Positions 46,809-55,159 of a stretch of DNA of 64,000 nt are shown in pieces. Under the pieces are notes generated by a model. That model did not search any database and was not told the origin of the DNA. It saw only the letters and a program-made list of their open reading frames with translations. The position numbers and the translations under genes are program-made. Origin of the DNA: Vibrio ziniensis (lineage in GTDB: Bacteria > Pseudomonadota > Gammaproteobacteria > Enterobacterales > Vibrionaceae); contig NZ_CP049331.1 of NCBI RefSeq assembly GCF_011064285.1, forward strand, positions 558,001 to 622,000, written 5' to 3'. Every line of letters starts with the position of its first letter. Position 1 is the first letter of the stretch.

Positions 46809-48896
46809 ATGGCAGATTTATCGAAATACAGAAACATTGGTATTTTCGCGCACGTTGACGCGGGTAAAACCACTACCACTGAGCGTATTCTAAAGCTTAC
46901 AGGTAAAATCCATAGAACTGGTGAGGTTCACGATGGTGAGTCTACTACAGACTTCATGGTTCAAGAAGCAGAGCGCGGTATTACTATCCAGTCAGCAGCT
47001 GTAACGTGTGAGTGGAAAAATCACCGTCTAAACGTTATCGATACTCCTGGACACGTTGACTTTACAGTTGAAGTATACCGTTCACTTAAAGTTCTTGATG
47101 GCGGTATCGGTGTATTCTGTGGTTCTGGCGGTGTAGAACCTCAGTCAGAAACTAACTGGCGTTACGCTAACGAATCTGAAGTTTCACGTATCATTTTCGT
47201 AAACAAACTAGACCGTATGGGTGCAGACTTCTTCAACGTAGTTGAGCAAGTTAAAAACGTACTTGGTGCAAACCCACTAGTTATGACTCTACCTATCGGT
47301 CGTGAAGACGATTTCGTAGGTGTGGTTGATATCCTAAACCGTCAAGCATACGTATGGGATGACTCTGGTCTTCCAGAGAACTACTCAATCCAAGACGTTC
47401 CTGCAGACATGGTTGACGATGTAGAAACATACCGTGAAATGCTGATCGAAACAGCAGTTGAGCAAGATGACGAGCTAATGATGGCTTACATGGAAGGCGA
47501 AGAGCCAACTGTTGAGCAAGTTAAAGCTTGTATCCGTAAAGGTACTCGTGACCTAGCGTTCTTCCCAACATTCTGTGGTTCTGCATTCAAAAACAAAGGT
47601 ATGCAACTTGTTCTTGACGCAGTAGTAGATTACCTACCAAGCCCAACAGAAGTTGAGCCACAAGATCTAACAGACCCAGAAACTGGTGAACCAACTGGTG
47701 AGAAAGCGATCGTAGACGCTGAGCTACCACTTAAAGCTCTTGCATTTAAGATCATGGATGACCGTTTTGGTGCTCTTACATTCGTACGTATTTACTCAGG
47801 TCGCATTAAGAAGGGTGACACCATTCTTAACTCTGCAACTGGTAAAACTGAGCGTATCGGCCGTATGGTTGAGATGCAAGCGAACGACCGTACTGAGATC
47901 ACTGAAGCTCAAGCTGGTGACATCATCGCTATCGTTGGTATGAAGAACGTTCAAACTGGTCACACTCTATGTGATGTTAAACACGAATGTACTCTAGAAC
48001 CAATGATCTTCCCTGAGCCTGTAATCTCTATCGCTGTTGCGCCTAAAGATAAAAACGGTTCTGAGAAAATGGGTATCGCGATTGGTAAAATGGTTGCAGA
48101 AGATCCATCTTTCCAAGTTGAAACTGACGAAGATTCAGGCGAAACCATCCTTAAAGGCATGGGCGAGCTTCACCTAGACATCAAAGTGGACATCCTTAAG
48201 CGTACTTACGGTGTTGAACTAATTGTTGGTGCTCCTCAAGTAGCTTACCGTGAAACAATCACTAAAGCTGTTGAAGATAGCTACACACACAAGAAACAAT
48301 CTGGTGGTTCTGGTCAGTTCGGTAAGATTGACTACCGTATCAAACCAGGTGAGCCAAACTCAGGCTTCACGTTCAAATCAACAGTTGTTGGTGGTAACGT
48401 ACCTAAAGAATTCTGGCCTGCAGTAGAAAAAGGCTTTGAAGGAATGATGGCTCACGGTGTTCTAGCTGGCTTCCCTACGCTAGACGTTGAAGTTGAGCTA
48501 TTCGACGGTGGCTTCCACGCAGTTGACTCATCTGCTATCGCATTTGAAATCGCAGCGAAAGGCGCATTCCGTCAAACTATGCCTAAAGCTGGCGCGCAAC
48601 TTCTAGAGCCAATCATGAAAGTTGACGTATTCACTCCAGAAGATCACGTTGGTGACGTAATCGGTGACCTTAACCGTCGTCGTGGTATGATCAAAGACCA
48701 ACAAGCAGCAGCTACTGGCGTACGTATCAAAGCAGACGTTCCACTATCTGAAATGTTCGGCTACATCGGTACACTACGTACAATGACTTCTGGTCGTGGT
48801 CAGTTCTCTATGGAGTTCGCACACTACGCACCATGTCCTGCTAACGTAGCAGAAAAAGTTATCGCTGAAGTTAAAGAGCGTAACGCTAAGAAATAA
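46809..48896 (+). CDS. fusA2: Elongation factor G 2
   Basis: 695 residues, the full five-domain EF-G. G1 [21 protein letters not shown] and [10 protein letters not shown] are present. It lies outside an rpsL-rpsG-tuf cluster, next to radA, which is where vibrios keep their second EF-G. Codon use is extremely biased, as in ribosomal genes, arguing for strong expression. The role may be translocation or, as for EF-G2/EF-G paralogues elsewhere, recycling. The classical fusA is not in the window. Confidence 0.93.
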   Translation: MADLSKYRNIGIFAHVDAGKTTTTERILKLTGKIHRTGEVHDGESTTDFMVQEAERGITIQSAAVTCEWKNHRLNVIDTPGHVDFTVEVYRSLKVLDGGIGVFCGSGGVEPQSETNWRYANESEVSRIIFVNKLDRMGADFFNVVEQVKNVLGANPLVMTLPIGREDDFVGVVDILNRQAYVWDDSGLPENYSIQDVPADMVDDVETYREMLIETAVEQDDELMMAYMEGEEPTVEQVKACIRKGTRDLAFFPTFCGSAFKNKGMQLVLDAVVDYLPSPTEVEPQDLTDPETGEPTGEKAIVDAELPLKALAFKIMDDRFGALTFVRIYSGRIKKGDTILNSATGKTERIGRMVEMQANDRTEITEAQAGDIIAIVGMKNVQTGHTLCDVKHECTLEPMIFPEPVISIAVAPKDKNGSEKMGIAIGKMVAEDPSFQVETDEDSGETILKGMGELHLDIKVDILKRTYGVELIVGAPQVAYRETITKAVEDSYTHKKQSGGSGQFGKIDYRIKPGEPNSGFTFKSTVVGGNVPKEFWPAVEKGFEGMMAHGVLAGFPTLDVEVELFDGGFHAVDSSAIAFEIAAKGAFRQTMPKAGAQLLEPIMKVDVFTPEDHVGDVIGDLNRRRGMIKDQQAAATGVRIKADVPLSEMFGYIGTLRTMTSGRGQFSMEFAHYAPCPANVAEKVIAEVKERNAKK

Positions 48897-48933
48897 TGCC
48901 TAGTTAGCTATTAAATAGTTAATAAGTATTAGA

Positions 48934-48968
48934 AAACCCCATCAGTGAAAGCTGGTGGGGTTTCTTTT
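48934..48968 (+). terminator. Intrinsic terminator of fusA2
   Basis: AAACCCCATCAG pairs with CTGGTGGGGTTT (one G-T pair) around a 6-base loop, followed by CTTTTT. Confidence 0.88.
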
Positions 48969-48998
48969 TATCGGTACTATTTAGTCAAATGAAAGATC

Positions 48999-49168
48999 AT
49001 ACCATTCTAGATAAAAATATGATCAGACTGGGCATCGGCGTGCAGCGAATGGACGTCAAACGCAAACGCGCATTTATTCGTCCCTGAAGCTCCGCCGAGC
49101 CATCCATGGCTCAGAGGGTTTGCTTATCGACGCCCATTCACTGATCAGGAAGTTTTCCAGAATGGTAT
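48999..49168 (-). repeat. Palindromic interspersed element, copy 3, abutting the acyl-CoA ligase stop codon
   Basis: 170 bases. Read on the minus strand it starts ATACCATTCTGGAAAA and ends AGAATGGTAT, a perfect 10-bp terminal inverted repeat, with inner TGATCA boxes and the large internal stem. The last A of the ligase TGA is its first base, in the gene's orientation, exactly as at nlpI. By eye over 85% identical to copy 1. Confidence 0.87.
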
Positions 49169-50853
49169 CACTTTTCCCAAACAATCAGTTGATCTTTGGG
49201 CCAGTTTTGCCCGATCTCATGATATTTTTTTTCCAAAACATGGCGTTTGATTTTTAGCGTTGGAGTCAAAATACCATTGGCTATCGACCAAGGCTCTTTG
49301 ATCATCAAAACGCCTTTTATCTGTTCGTGTGTTTCCACTTCAGCATTAATACGTTTGATTATTTTTTCAGTGGTTCGCTCGTAACGTGAACGGTCAAAGT
49401 GTGGGAATGCATGAGGCACAACCAGTAGAATTGGCGCTGGTAGGCCCAAGCCAATCATACACATCATTTCTACCCGAGAATATTCGAACAGTTTCTTTTC
49501 AATAGGCACTGGCGCAACGAATTTACCTTTTGCTGTTTTAAAGGTGTCTTTCTTGCGGCCTTGAATACTGAGATAACCATCGCTGTCTATCGAGCCAATA
49601 TCACCAGTGTGAAGCCACCCCTCATTATCGAATGACTCTTTAGTAGCTATGTCATTATTGTAATAACCGGAGAACAACCCCTTGCTGAGAACCAGAATTT
49701 CGCCATCTTCAGCGATTTTAATCTTCACCCCTGGACCAGAGTTTCCTACTGTACCAATTTTGTCTGCTCGAAATGGGTAGTTAATGGTGCTATAGGCGAA
49801 TGACTCCGTCATCCCCCAAGCTTCAGTGATATTTAACCCAATCTGGTGATACCAACTAAGCAGTGCCGGCGAAACAGGTGCTGAGCCACAGCCAAGTATT
49901 CTGGCGTTATTTAATCCTAAGCTATCTGCGATTTTTCGTTTAATCAGTGAGTTCAGAAAAGGTACTTTCAGCAAAATATTAAGTTTGCGCTGTGGTAACT
50001 TATCGAGGATTCGTTGTTGGAACAAAGTCCATAGACGGGGTACCGAAATAAAAAATGTGGGTCGCTGCATTCTGACGTCTTCAATAAACGTCTCAAGTGA
50101 TTCAGGAAAAGCCGTTTGTACACCACCTTGGATAGACGTACCAAAAATATAAACGCGTTCGGTTATATGAGCCAAAGGAAGATATGAGAAGAGGCGATCG
50201 TCTTCTCTTAAGTTAATAAGATTGATCAGTTGTTGTACAGACCAAGTAAATGCACCATACGTCAACATTGCCCCCTTGGGCTGACCAGAGGTTCCGGAGG
50301 TATAAACCAGTGACATTAGCTTATCATCATGGTGTTGAACTCTTTCTGAACTTGGTGGGTATTGCTTGATGAGATCCTGATAATAGTATTGGCATTTCGG
50401 TGCAGAGTCGTAGGGTAATGCAATACTGATGACATTCGGCATTTCATTTAAAACCGTAATGACAGCCTCACTATCATCCAACTTACCGACAATGATGTGT
50501 TGGCTGCCACTATGGCTGAGGCAGTATTCGATAGTGTCAGCGCCTGCGGTTGGAAAAATAGGTACACTGATGTAATCACCAAGCATCATGGCTAAATCGC
50601 AAATAAACCATTCGGCACAGTTTTTGGAAATCAGAGCAACCTTATCTCCAGGTTTGGCGCCGAGATCTCGCAGCGCAGAAACTAAGCGCAAAGCATTATT
50701 GGCAACGTCAGCATAGGTAAATTCAACAAATTGGCGGTTAATTATCTGTTTAAGATAAATGTCATTCGGACGCTCTTTGGCCCATTTTAGAATCATTTCG
50801 TTTGGCGGAGGGAGAGAGCAGTAAGCTTGATGTGACTCATTTGGCAGAATCAT
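49168..50853 (-). CDS. Long-chain fatty acid-CoA ligase family (AMP-binding) enzyme
   Basis: 561 residues, ANL superfamily. The P-loop is VYTSGTSGQPKGAM; A5 motif is ITEAWGMTE; A7 region GWLHTGDIGSIDSDGYLSIQGR; catalytic A10 lysine region TPTLKIKRH. It should activate a carboxylic acid to acyl-AMP then acyl-CoA. The layout (no long N-terminal extension, FAA1/FadD15-like) suggests a medium or long chain substrate; this is inference. GGAG lies seven bases before the ATG. The same gene neighbours fusA2 in V. cholerae. Confidence 0.88.
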   Translation of the reverse strand: MILPNESHQAYCSLPPPNEMILKWAKERPNDIYLKQIINRQFVEFTYADVANNALRLVSALRDLGAKPGDKVALISKNCAEWFICDLAMMLGDYISVPIFPTAGADTIEYCLSHSGSQHIIVGKLDDSEAVITVLNEMPNVISIALPYDSAPKCQYYYQDLIKQYPPSSERVQHHDDKLMSLVYTSGTSGQPKGAMLTYGAFTWSVQQLINLINLREDDRLFSYLPLAHITERVYIFGTSIQGGVQTAFPESLETFIEDVRMQRPTFFISVPRLWTLFQQRILDKLPQRKLNILLKVPFLNSLIKRKIADSLGLNNARILGCGSAPVSPALLSWYHQIGLNITEAWGMTESFAYSTINYPFRADKIGTVGNSGPGVKIKIAEDGEILVLSKGLFSGYYNNDIATKESFDNEGWLHTGDIGSIDSDGYLSIQGRKKDTFKTAKGKFVAPVPIEKKLFEYSRVEMMCMIGLGLPAPILLVVPHAFPHFDRSRYERTTEKIIKRINAEVETHEQIKGVLMIKEPWSIANGILTPTLKIKRHVLEKKYHEIGQNWPKDQLIVWEK

Positions 50854-50896
50854 TTTCGAACTCCATACAACAGCGCTTGGTTATAAAAGACTTATT

Positions 50897-50902
50897 ATTA
50901 TA
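50897..50902 (-). promoter_or_regulatory. -10 element (TATAAT on the minus strand) of the acyl-CoA ligase gene
   Basis: A perfect TATAAT lies 44 bases upstream of the ligase start codon, within AT-rich tandem repeats. No clear -35, suggesting a need for an activator. Confidence 0.45.
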
Positions 50903-50903
50903 A

Positions 50904-50934
50904 AAAACAGTTGTTATAAAAAAACAGTTGTTAT
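50904..50934. repeat. Two tandem 17-base repeats in the ligase promoter
   Basis: AAAACAGTTGTTAT occurs at 50904-50917 and 50921-50934, a 17-base period, with a further degenerate half to the left. It covers the expected -35 region of the ligase gene. Confidence 0.7.
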
Positions 50935-50937
50935 TAA

Positions 50938-50959
50938 AATGTTAATTTAAATTAACATT
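50938..50959. promoter_or_regulatory. Perfect 22-base palindrome upstream of the ligase promoter
   Basis: Centred on TTTAAA with arms AATGTTAAT / ATTAACATT. It lies between the araC-type gene and the ligase gene, about 85-106 bases before the ligase start. Shape and place suggest a regulator site; no U-tract, so not a terminator. Confidence 0.6.
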
Positions 50960-51009
50960 AGCACGTATTGGTCAGTTCGAAAAAGAGCAAAACGTGAAAA
51001 TTTGTAACT

Positions 51010-51756
51010 TTAAGGGACATTTACCTGCCGAAATAGGCCTGGGCTAATTCCGGTTTTCTTTTTAAAAATTCGCGAGAAATAGGATACATCGTGGTAACCG
51101 CACTGATAGGCGACAAAAGCTATCTTTGCGTTTGGTTCTTCAAGCAGTAAACGTTTTGCCAGTGTGATTCGCTTGCTGCAAATATAATCGCGAAAACTCA
51201 CGCCCACCATTTTTTTGAACAGTTTAGAAAAGTAGGAAATGGAATAATGGCAATAACTTGCGACGTCTTCTTCGCGAATATCTTGAGTTAGATTGAGTTC
51301 AATATGCCTTAATATCTCCTGCATCTCTTTGCTCATGTTTTGCGATGAGTTAGCGAGGCTTTGAGATCTCAAATTTGAGGTTTTATAACTACTTGAAAAT
51401 TTTAAGCTTAATTTTTCACAGATAGCATCGGTGATAATTAATGGGTCATCTTGAGTGATATCCATGGTTGCAAAAATGACATCATTACGGTGAATCATTT
51501 TATCAAAGTTGCCGTCATGAATAATAACCAAGTATTTATTAAGGTTTACACAAATTCTCAGAGCGGTGAGTAGTAACTCTTGGTATTCTGCGCCATGCAG
51601 AAAAAAAAGTGAGTAGTGAATATTGGCTTCGCTCAATATGGAGACATCTTGACCATGTTCAATAATGGTAAAGCATGAATGACAAGCATCTTGTACCTGT
51701 TGAGGTAATTGATTGACAGGGCTTCCAAGCCAATGCGCGACATGTTTTGTTGCCAT
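51010..51756 (-). CDS. AraC-family transcriptional regulator with receiver-like N-terminus
   Basis: 248 residues. C-terminal AraC double helix-turn-helix: DIREEDVASYCHYSISYFSK (first HTH) and NAKIAFVAYQCGYHDVSYFS with FKKKTGISPGLFR (second). The N-terminal 120 residues have alternating hydrophobic strands (HYSLFFLHG, YLVIIHDG, VIFATMDIT) like a receiver fold, but no phospho-acceptor pattern; this is a guess. Divergent from the Tad locus and upstream of the ligase gene on the same strand, so either may be its target. AAAGGA lies upstream of the ATG. Confidence 0.82.
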   Translation of the reverse strand: MATKHVAHWLGSPVNQLPQQVQDACHSCFTIIEHGQDVSILSEANIHYSLFFLHGAEYQELLLTALRICVNLNKYLVIIHDGNFDKMIHRNDVIFATMDITQDDPLIITDAICEKLSLKFSSSYKTSNLRSQSLANSSQNMSKEMQEILRHIELNLTQDIREEDVASYCHYSISYFSKLFKKMVGVSFRDYICSKRITLAKRLLLEEPNAKIAFVAYQCGYHDVSYFSRIFKKKTGISPGLFRQVNVP

Positions 51757-52267
51757 AAGTGAATATCATCCTTTCGAAGACTAGCAATCTCAAGTCGTTT
51801 ATATCAATGTCAGGTAACTGTTAATTGTGTCAAAAAAGCGTCATAGCACTGTAAGCGTAGAGTCATGGAGAGAAAGTGCAAGTCGTCATTCTTAAGTTGC
51901 AGTACATTGTCCCAAAAATAGTGAGTTCATCTTGTTAATAAGTGATGTCCATTCATTTTGTAAATGTAATTTTTTTTATTGGTTTCAATAATGAGAAAGT
52001 TCAATTGTAAATTAATCAAACTTATAAATAGATAAATTACTCAGTATTAACCATTTGTATCTTCGGTACTCATGCTTATTTATAAAAGGATTGATAACGG
52101 ATATGGCGTTACAAATTAGTGCTAATTCACCTTTTAGTTTGAGAAAAACTTTCCGTAAAAATAATCTTTTGGATTAAAAAAGTACCAAAAGAAGACAAAA
52201 AAGTCCTAACTGCTAATTTAAGAACTCTCTACATTAGAAATGAGCCATTTAAAAAGGGGGGTCTCAA
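51757..52267. other. 510-base AT-rich region upstream of the Tad locus
   Basis: Divergent control region for the araC-type gene and flp. It contains T-runs, one possible 24-codon frame (52103) and the strong flp ribosome-binding site AAGGGGGG. No confident promoter hexamers or known regulator sites were found. Confidence 0.5.
52103..52177 (+). CDS. Possible 24-residue leader peptide upstream of flp
   Basis: ATG to TAA frame starting MALQISANSPFSLRKTFRKN, basic at the C-terminus. AAAGGA lies 15 bases upstream, rather far. It could equally be chance in AT-rich DNA. Confidence 0.2.
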   Translation: MALQISANSPFSLRKTFRKNNLLD

Positions 52268-52474
52268 ATGAATAAGTTTATTGAACAAGTTAAAGCTTTT
52301 TGGGCTGACGAAGATGGACTTAGTGCGGTGGAATATGTGGTTGCCGGTTCGTTGATTGTTGCAGGACTAGCGGCTGCTTTTGGTAGCCTAGGAGACGCAA
52401 TTAAAAACGGAGTAGACGATATCGTTGATTGTGTTGAAGGCACTGCAGGAACATGTGGTGTTGCTGCTGAATAA
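52268..52474 (+). CDS. flp: Flp/Tad type IVb pilin
   Basis: 68 residues. Short leader ending DEDG17, then the processing site with Glu22-Tyr23 (LSAVEYVVAG), giving a mature pilin of about 51 residues with the hydrophobic assembly helix (VVAGSLIVAGLAAAFG). Unusually, the C-terminus has two cysteines, Cys55 and Cys63, which could form a disulfide loop. The ribosome-binding site is very strong (AAGGGGGG). First gene of the Tad locus; no intercistronic hairpin follows. Confidence 0.93.
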   Translation: MNKFIEQVKAFWADEDGLSAVEYVVAGSLIVAGLAAAFGSLGDAIKNGVDDIVDCVEGTAGTCGVAAE

Positions 52475-52483
52475 TCTAAGGAT

Positions 52484-53008
52484 ATGTTGATTACTATCTG
52501 GGTCATTCTTGTAATTGTTGGGGTATTCGATGCTCGTGAGTATCGGATACCCAATTCACTGGTGTTGTTGCTAGTCGTATTAAGCTTTGTGGCTAGCTTC
52601 ATAGAACCGTCTGTAATTCAACAAGGATGGTTGTTGCATATCGCAGGTTTCGTCGCAGCTTTCTTTATCGGTTTAATTTTCTACGTGTTGAAAATTATGG
52701 CGGCGGGAGATGTAAAGCTGTTTGGCGTTTTGGGTTTAATGCTAGGTCTCATTCAACTGCCTTTGTTTGCACAATATTTGGCGGTGAGTTGTGTTTTTAT
52801 TGGTGGCATGTACTGGTTGCTAAATCGGCTTGAACTTGCAGGGCAGGCAACACGCGTTAATAACAGTAAAGGCAATATTGCCCACACTATTTCAATACAG
52901 GCGTATCAACTTAAAGATGATTTCAAGAGCAGACGCAATCTCGCTTATATGCCATTTGCTCCCGTTTTGATTGTGGCGCTCGCCATGTATCACTACTTTC
53001 ACGGTTAG
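52484..53008 (+). CDS. cpaA: Flp prepilin peptidase (CpaA/TadV)
   Basis: 174 residues, A24 aspartic peptidase of the inner membrane with about six helices. Catalytic aspartates are in FDAREYRIPN and the GxGD-type MAAGDVKLFG. It removes the leader of Flp and pseudopilins. AAGG lies only two bases before the ATG, so the TTG at 52487 is a possible true start. Confidence 0.9.
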   Translation: MLITIWVILVIVGVFDAREYRIPNSLVLLLVVLSFVASFIEPSVIQQGWLLHIAGFVAAFFIGLIFYVLKIMAAGDVKLFGVLGLMLGLIQLPLFAQYLAVSCVFIGGMYWLLNRLELAGQATRVNNSKGNIAHTISIQAYQLKDDFKSRRNLAYMPFAPVLIVALAMYHYFHG

Positions 53009-53070
53009 CGTTTTTACCAATTTTAATCTTTTTTAGTTTTCAATCTCTCGTCTCGCTAAAGGATGTAGCT

Positions 53071-54423
53071 ATGGCAGAAGTACTACAAAAAGAAGTTTCG
53101 AAAACAGCGCTCACTCCTCAGGCGGATGCGCCAAAAGTGCCTACAGCATTTGATGAGCTGCACATTCCGCAAGCCGTGTTGGAAAACTTGCTGCTTAAGC
53201 AGCTAGTCGCTTATCCTAAATCGGATATTTTGCAATTGACTCGCTTGATGGCCATTAGCAGCCATATGATTGAAGATCTTATAGCGGTATTACGCAAAAA
53301 GTCTTTAGTCGAAGTTTATCAAGCAGAAAGTAACAGCTATTTAGCCCAGTCTTCTGGTCATGTACGTTATGGGTTATCTGAAACGGGTATGCAAGAAGCG
53401 GATAACGCTTTTGCTCGCGACGCCTATCTAGGACCCGCACCGGTATCATTGCAAGATTATTACGCTATGGTTAAAGAGCAGGATGTGCGGGCTAAATTGG
53501 TGACTCGTCCCGATGTTACCCGTGCTATGAGTGATGTGTTTGGCGCTGAGCGAATGATATCAGTATTAGGCCCAGCGATTAACTCAGGTCGAGCGTTATT
53601 ATTGTATGGAGATGCCGGGACGGGCAAAACCTACGTGGCGACAAGGCTACTCAACTCGCTCAATACCTCGGTCTACATTCCTTATGCGGTTTATGCCGCG
53701 GGGAATATTATTAAAGTCTATTCGCAACAGCATCATAAACCTGTAGCTGCAAATAATGCCCAGCAGCAAAGTCTGACTTATAAAGATCAATATGATCGTC
53801 GCTGGGTGCTATGCGAACGCCCAAGTATTCAAGTGGGCGGTGAGCTGACAATGGATATGCTGGAAGTTAACCATACCGAACATAATCGAGTATGGATGGC
53901 ACCACTGCAAATGATGGCCAATAACGGTATTTTGGTGATTGACGACCTTGGGCGTCAACCTATGCCAGTTGATACGATTTTGAATCGCTGGATAGTGCCG
54001 ATGGAGTACTTTTTTGACCATTTATCTCTGCCTAACGGACAGCAAATTACCATTCCTTTTATTTTGACCCTAGCATTTTCCACTAACTTAGACCCAGAAA
54101 AAATCAGTGACCCTGCTTTTCTACGTCGTTTAGGCTACAAAATTCAGTTTCATCCACTGCACAAATCGGAATATCACGCCCTATGGGAAAGTATGGCGAG
54201 TGGTCGTTCTTTGTCTGTGCAGTCTGCGTCTTTCGACAGTTTGTATCAATTACACACGCAGCATAGTGTCGGTTTTTACCCCTGTTTACCGAAAGACATT
54301 ATAGGAATCAGTCGAGACATCATTGCATTTGAAGAGGCCGAGCCAGTTATTACGCCCGAAATTTTACAACGGGCATGGCAGGTTTATTTCACTGCGGATG
54401 GTAACGGAGGGGGTGCTCGATGA
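53071..54423 (+). CDS. AAA+ ATPase with winged-helix-like N-terminus, in the Tad locus
   Basis: 450 residues. Residues about 30-110 look like a winged helix (LLLKQLVAYPKSDILQLTRLM then LIAVLRKKSLVEVY). The ATPase core has Walker A GDAGTGKT (180-187), Walker B ILVIDDLG (Asp291, Asp292) and a sensor-1 motif FSTN. It is not one of the classical Tad ATPases (CpaF and CpaE are present as well). Similar unnamed ATPases accompany some Tad loci; the function is unknown. A chaperone-like or regulatory role in pilus assembly is a guess. It overlaps cpaB by four bases (ATGA), so it is a true member of the operon. Confidence 0.8.
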   Translation: MAEVLQKEVSKTALTPQADAPKVPTAFDELHIPQAVLENLLLKQLVAYPKSDILQLTRLMAISSHMIEDLIAVLRKKSLVEVYQAESNSYLAQSSGHVRYGLSETGMQEADNAFARDAYLGPAPVSLQDYYAMVKEQDVRAKLVTRPDVTRAMSDVFGAERMISVLGPAINSGRALLLYGDAGTGKTYVATRLLNSLNTSVYIPYAVYAAGNIIKVYSQQHHKPVAANNAQQQSLTYKDQYDRRWVLCERPSIQVGGELTMDMLEVNHTEHNRVWMAPLQMMANNGILVIDDLGRQPMPVDTILNRWIVPMEYFFDHLSLPNGQQITIPFILTLAFSTNLDPEKISDPAFLRRLGYKIQFHPLHKSEYHALWESMASGRSLSVQSASFDSLYQLHTQHSVGFYPCLPKDIIGISRDIIAFEEAEPVITPEILQRAWQVYFTADGNGGGAR

Positions 54424-55151
54424 GCCGTAATCAAATTATTTTGTTGTTCTTATTATCGATAATTTTTGGTTTAGGTGCGGTATTTTTTGCTAAACAGTGG
54501 ATGGATAGACAAGCCCGGCCTCAAACCAAAGTGGAAGTGGTCGAAAGGGAACCTGTCATCGTAGCATCCGTGGAAATTGCTGCAGGGACTGTACTTAATG
54601 AGCAGCACTTCACCATCAAACAATTAGAAAAAGCGTGGCGGGCTGAAAACCAATTCACCGATACCAGTACGTTGGTGGGTATGGTGGCAACCGATAATAT
54701 CTATCCTGATGAAATTGTTATTGCTGAGCACATTAATGCGCCGGGGCAGGGTGCCACTTTGGCCACTTTGATTCCAGAAGACAAACGAGCAGTAACCATA
54801 CGAGTCAATGACGTTATTGGGGTGGCGGGTTTTTTGCTTCCTGGTAACCGAGTGGACATATTAAGTACTGTAAATTCATATACTTACACTGTGTTGAAAG
54901 ACATAAAAGTATTGGCAGTGGACCAAACAGCAAGAACCAAAGAGAACAAGCCCATCATTGTTCGGGCGGTGACTCTGGAAGTGGCTCCCAAAGAAGCGGA
55001 GAAATTACTCACGGCAAACAGTAAAGGTGCGATTCAACTCGCTTTGCGTAACCCGAATGCGGTGGAACCAAAAGTAGTGAATAGCTATGTTGCCCCCCGA
55101 GTAACCATTATTAAAGGAACGAGCTCATCCAGCGTTCGCGTCAATGAGTGA
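54420..55151 (+). CDS. cpaB: Flp pilus assembly protein CpaB/RcpC
   Basis: 243 residues. N-terminal membrane anchor (IILLFLLSIIFGLGAVFFA), SAF domain (VASVEIAAGTVLNEQHFTIKQLE) and the RcpC-type domain (AVTIRVNDVIGVAGFLLPGNRVDIL). Periplasmic partner of the secretin. GGAGGGGG lies before the ATG. Confidence 0.93.
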   Translation: MSRNQIILLFLLSIIFGLGAVFFAKQWMDRQARPQTKVEVVEREPVIVASVEIAAGTVLNEQHFTIKQLEKAWRAENQFTDTSTLVGMVATDNIYPDEIVIAEHINAPGQGATLATLIPEDKRAVTIRVNDVIGVAGFLLPGNRVDILSTVNSYTYTVLKDIKVLAVDQTARTKENKPIIVRAVTLEVAPKEAEKLLTANSKGAIQLALRNPNAVEPKVVNSYVAPRVTIIKGTSSSSVRVNE

Positions 55152-55159
55152 GGTGAAAG

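Noticed and set aside
50938..50959. The 22-base palindrome as terminator of the AraC-type gene
   Set aside because: The stem is made only of weak A-T-rich pairs and no U-run follows the arms in a terminator layout.
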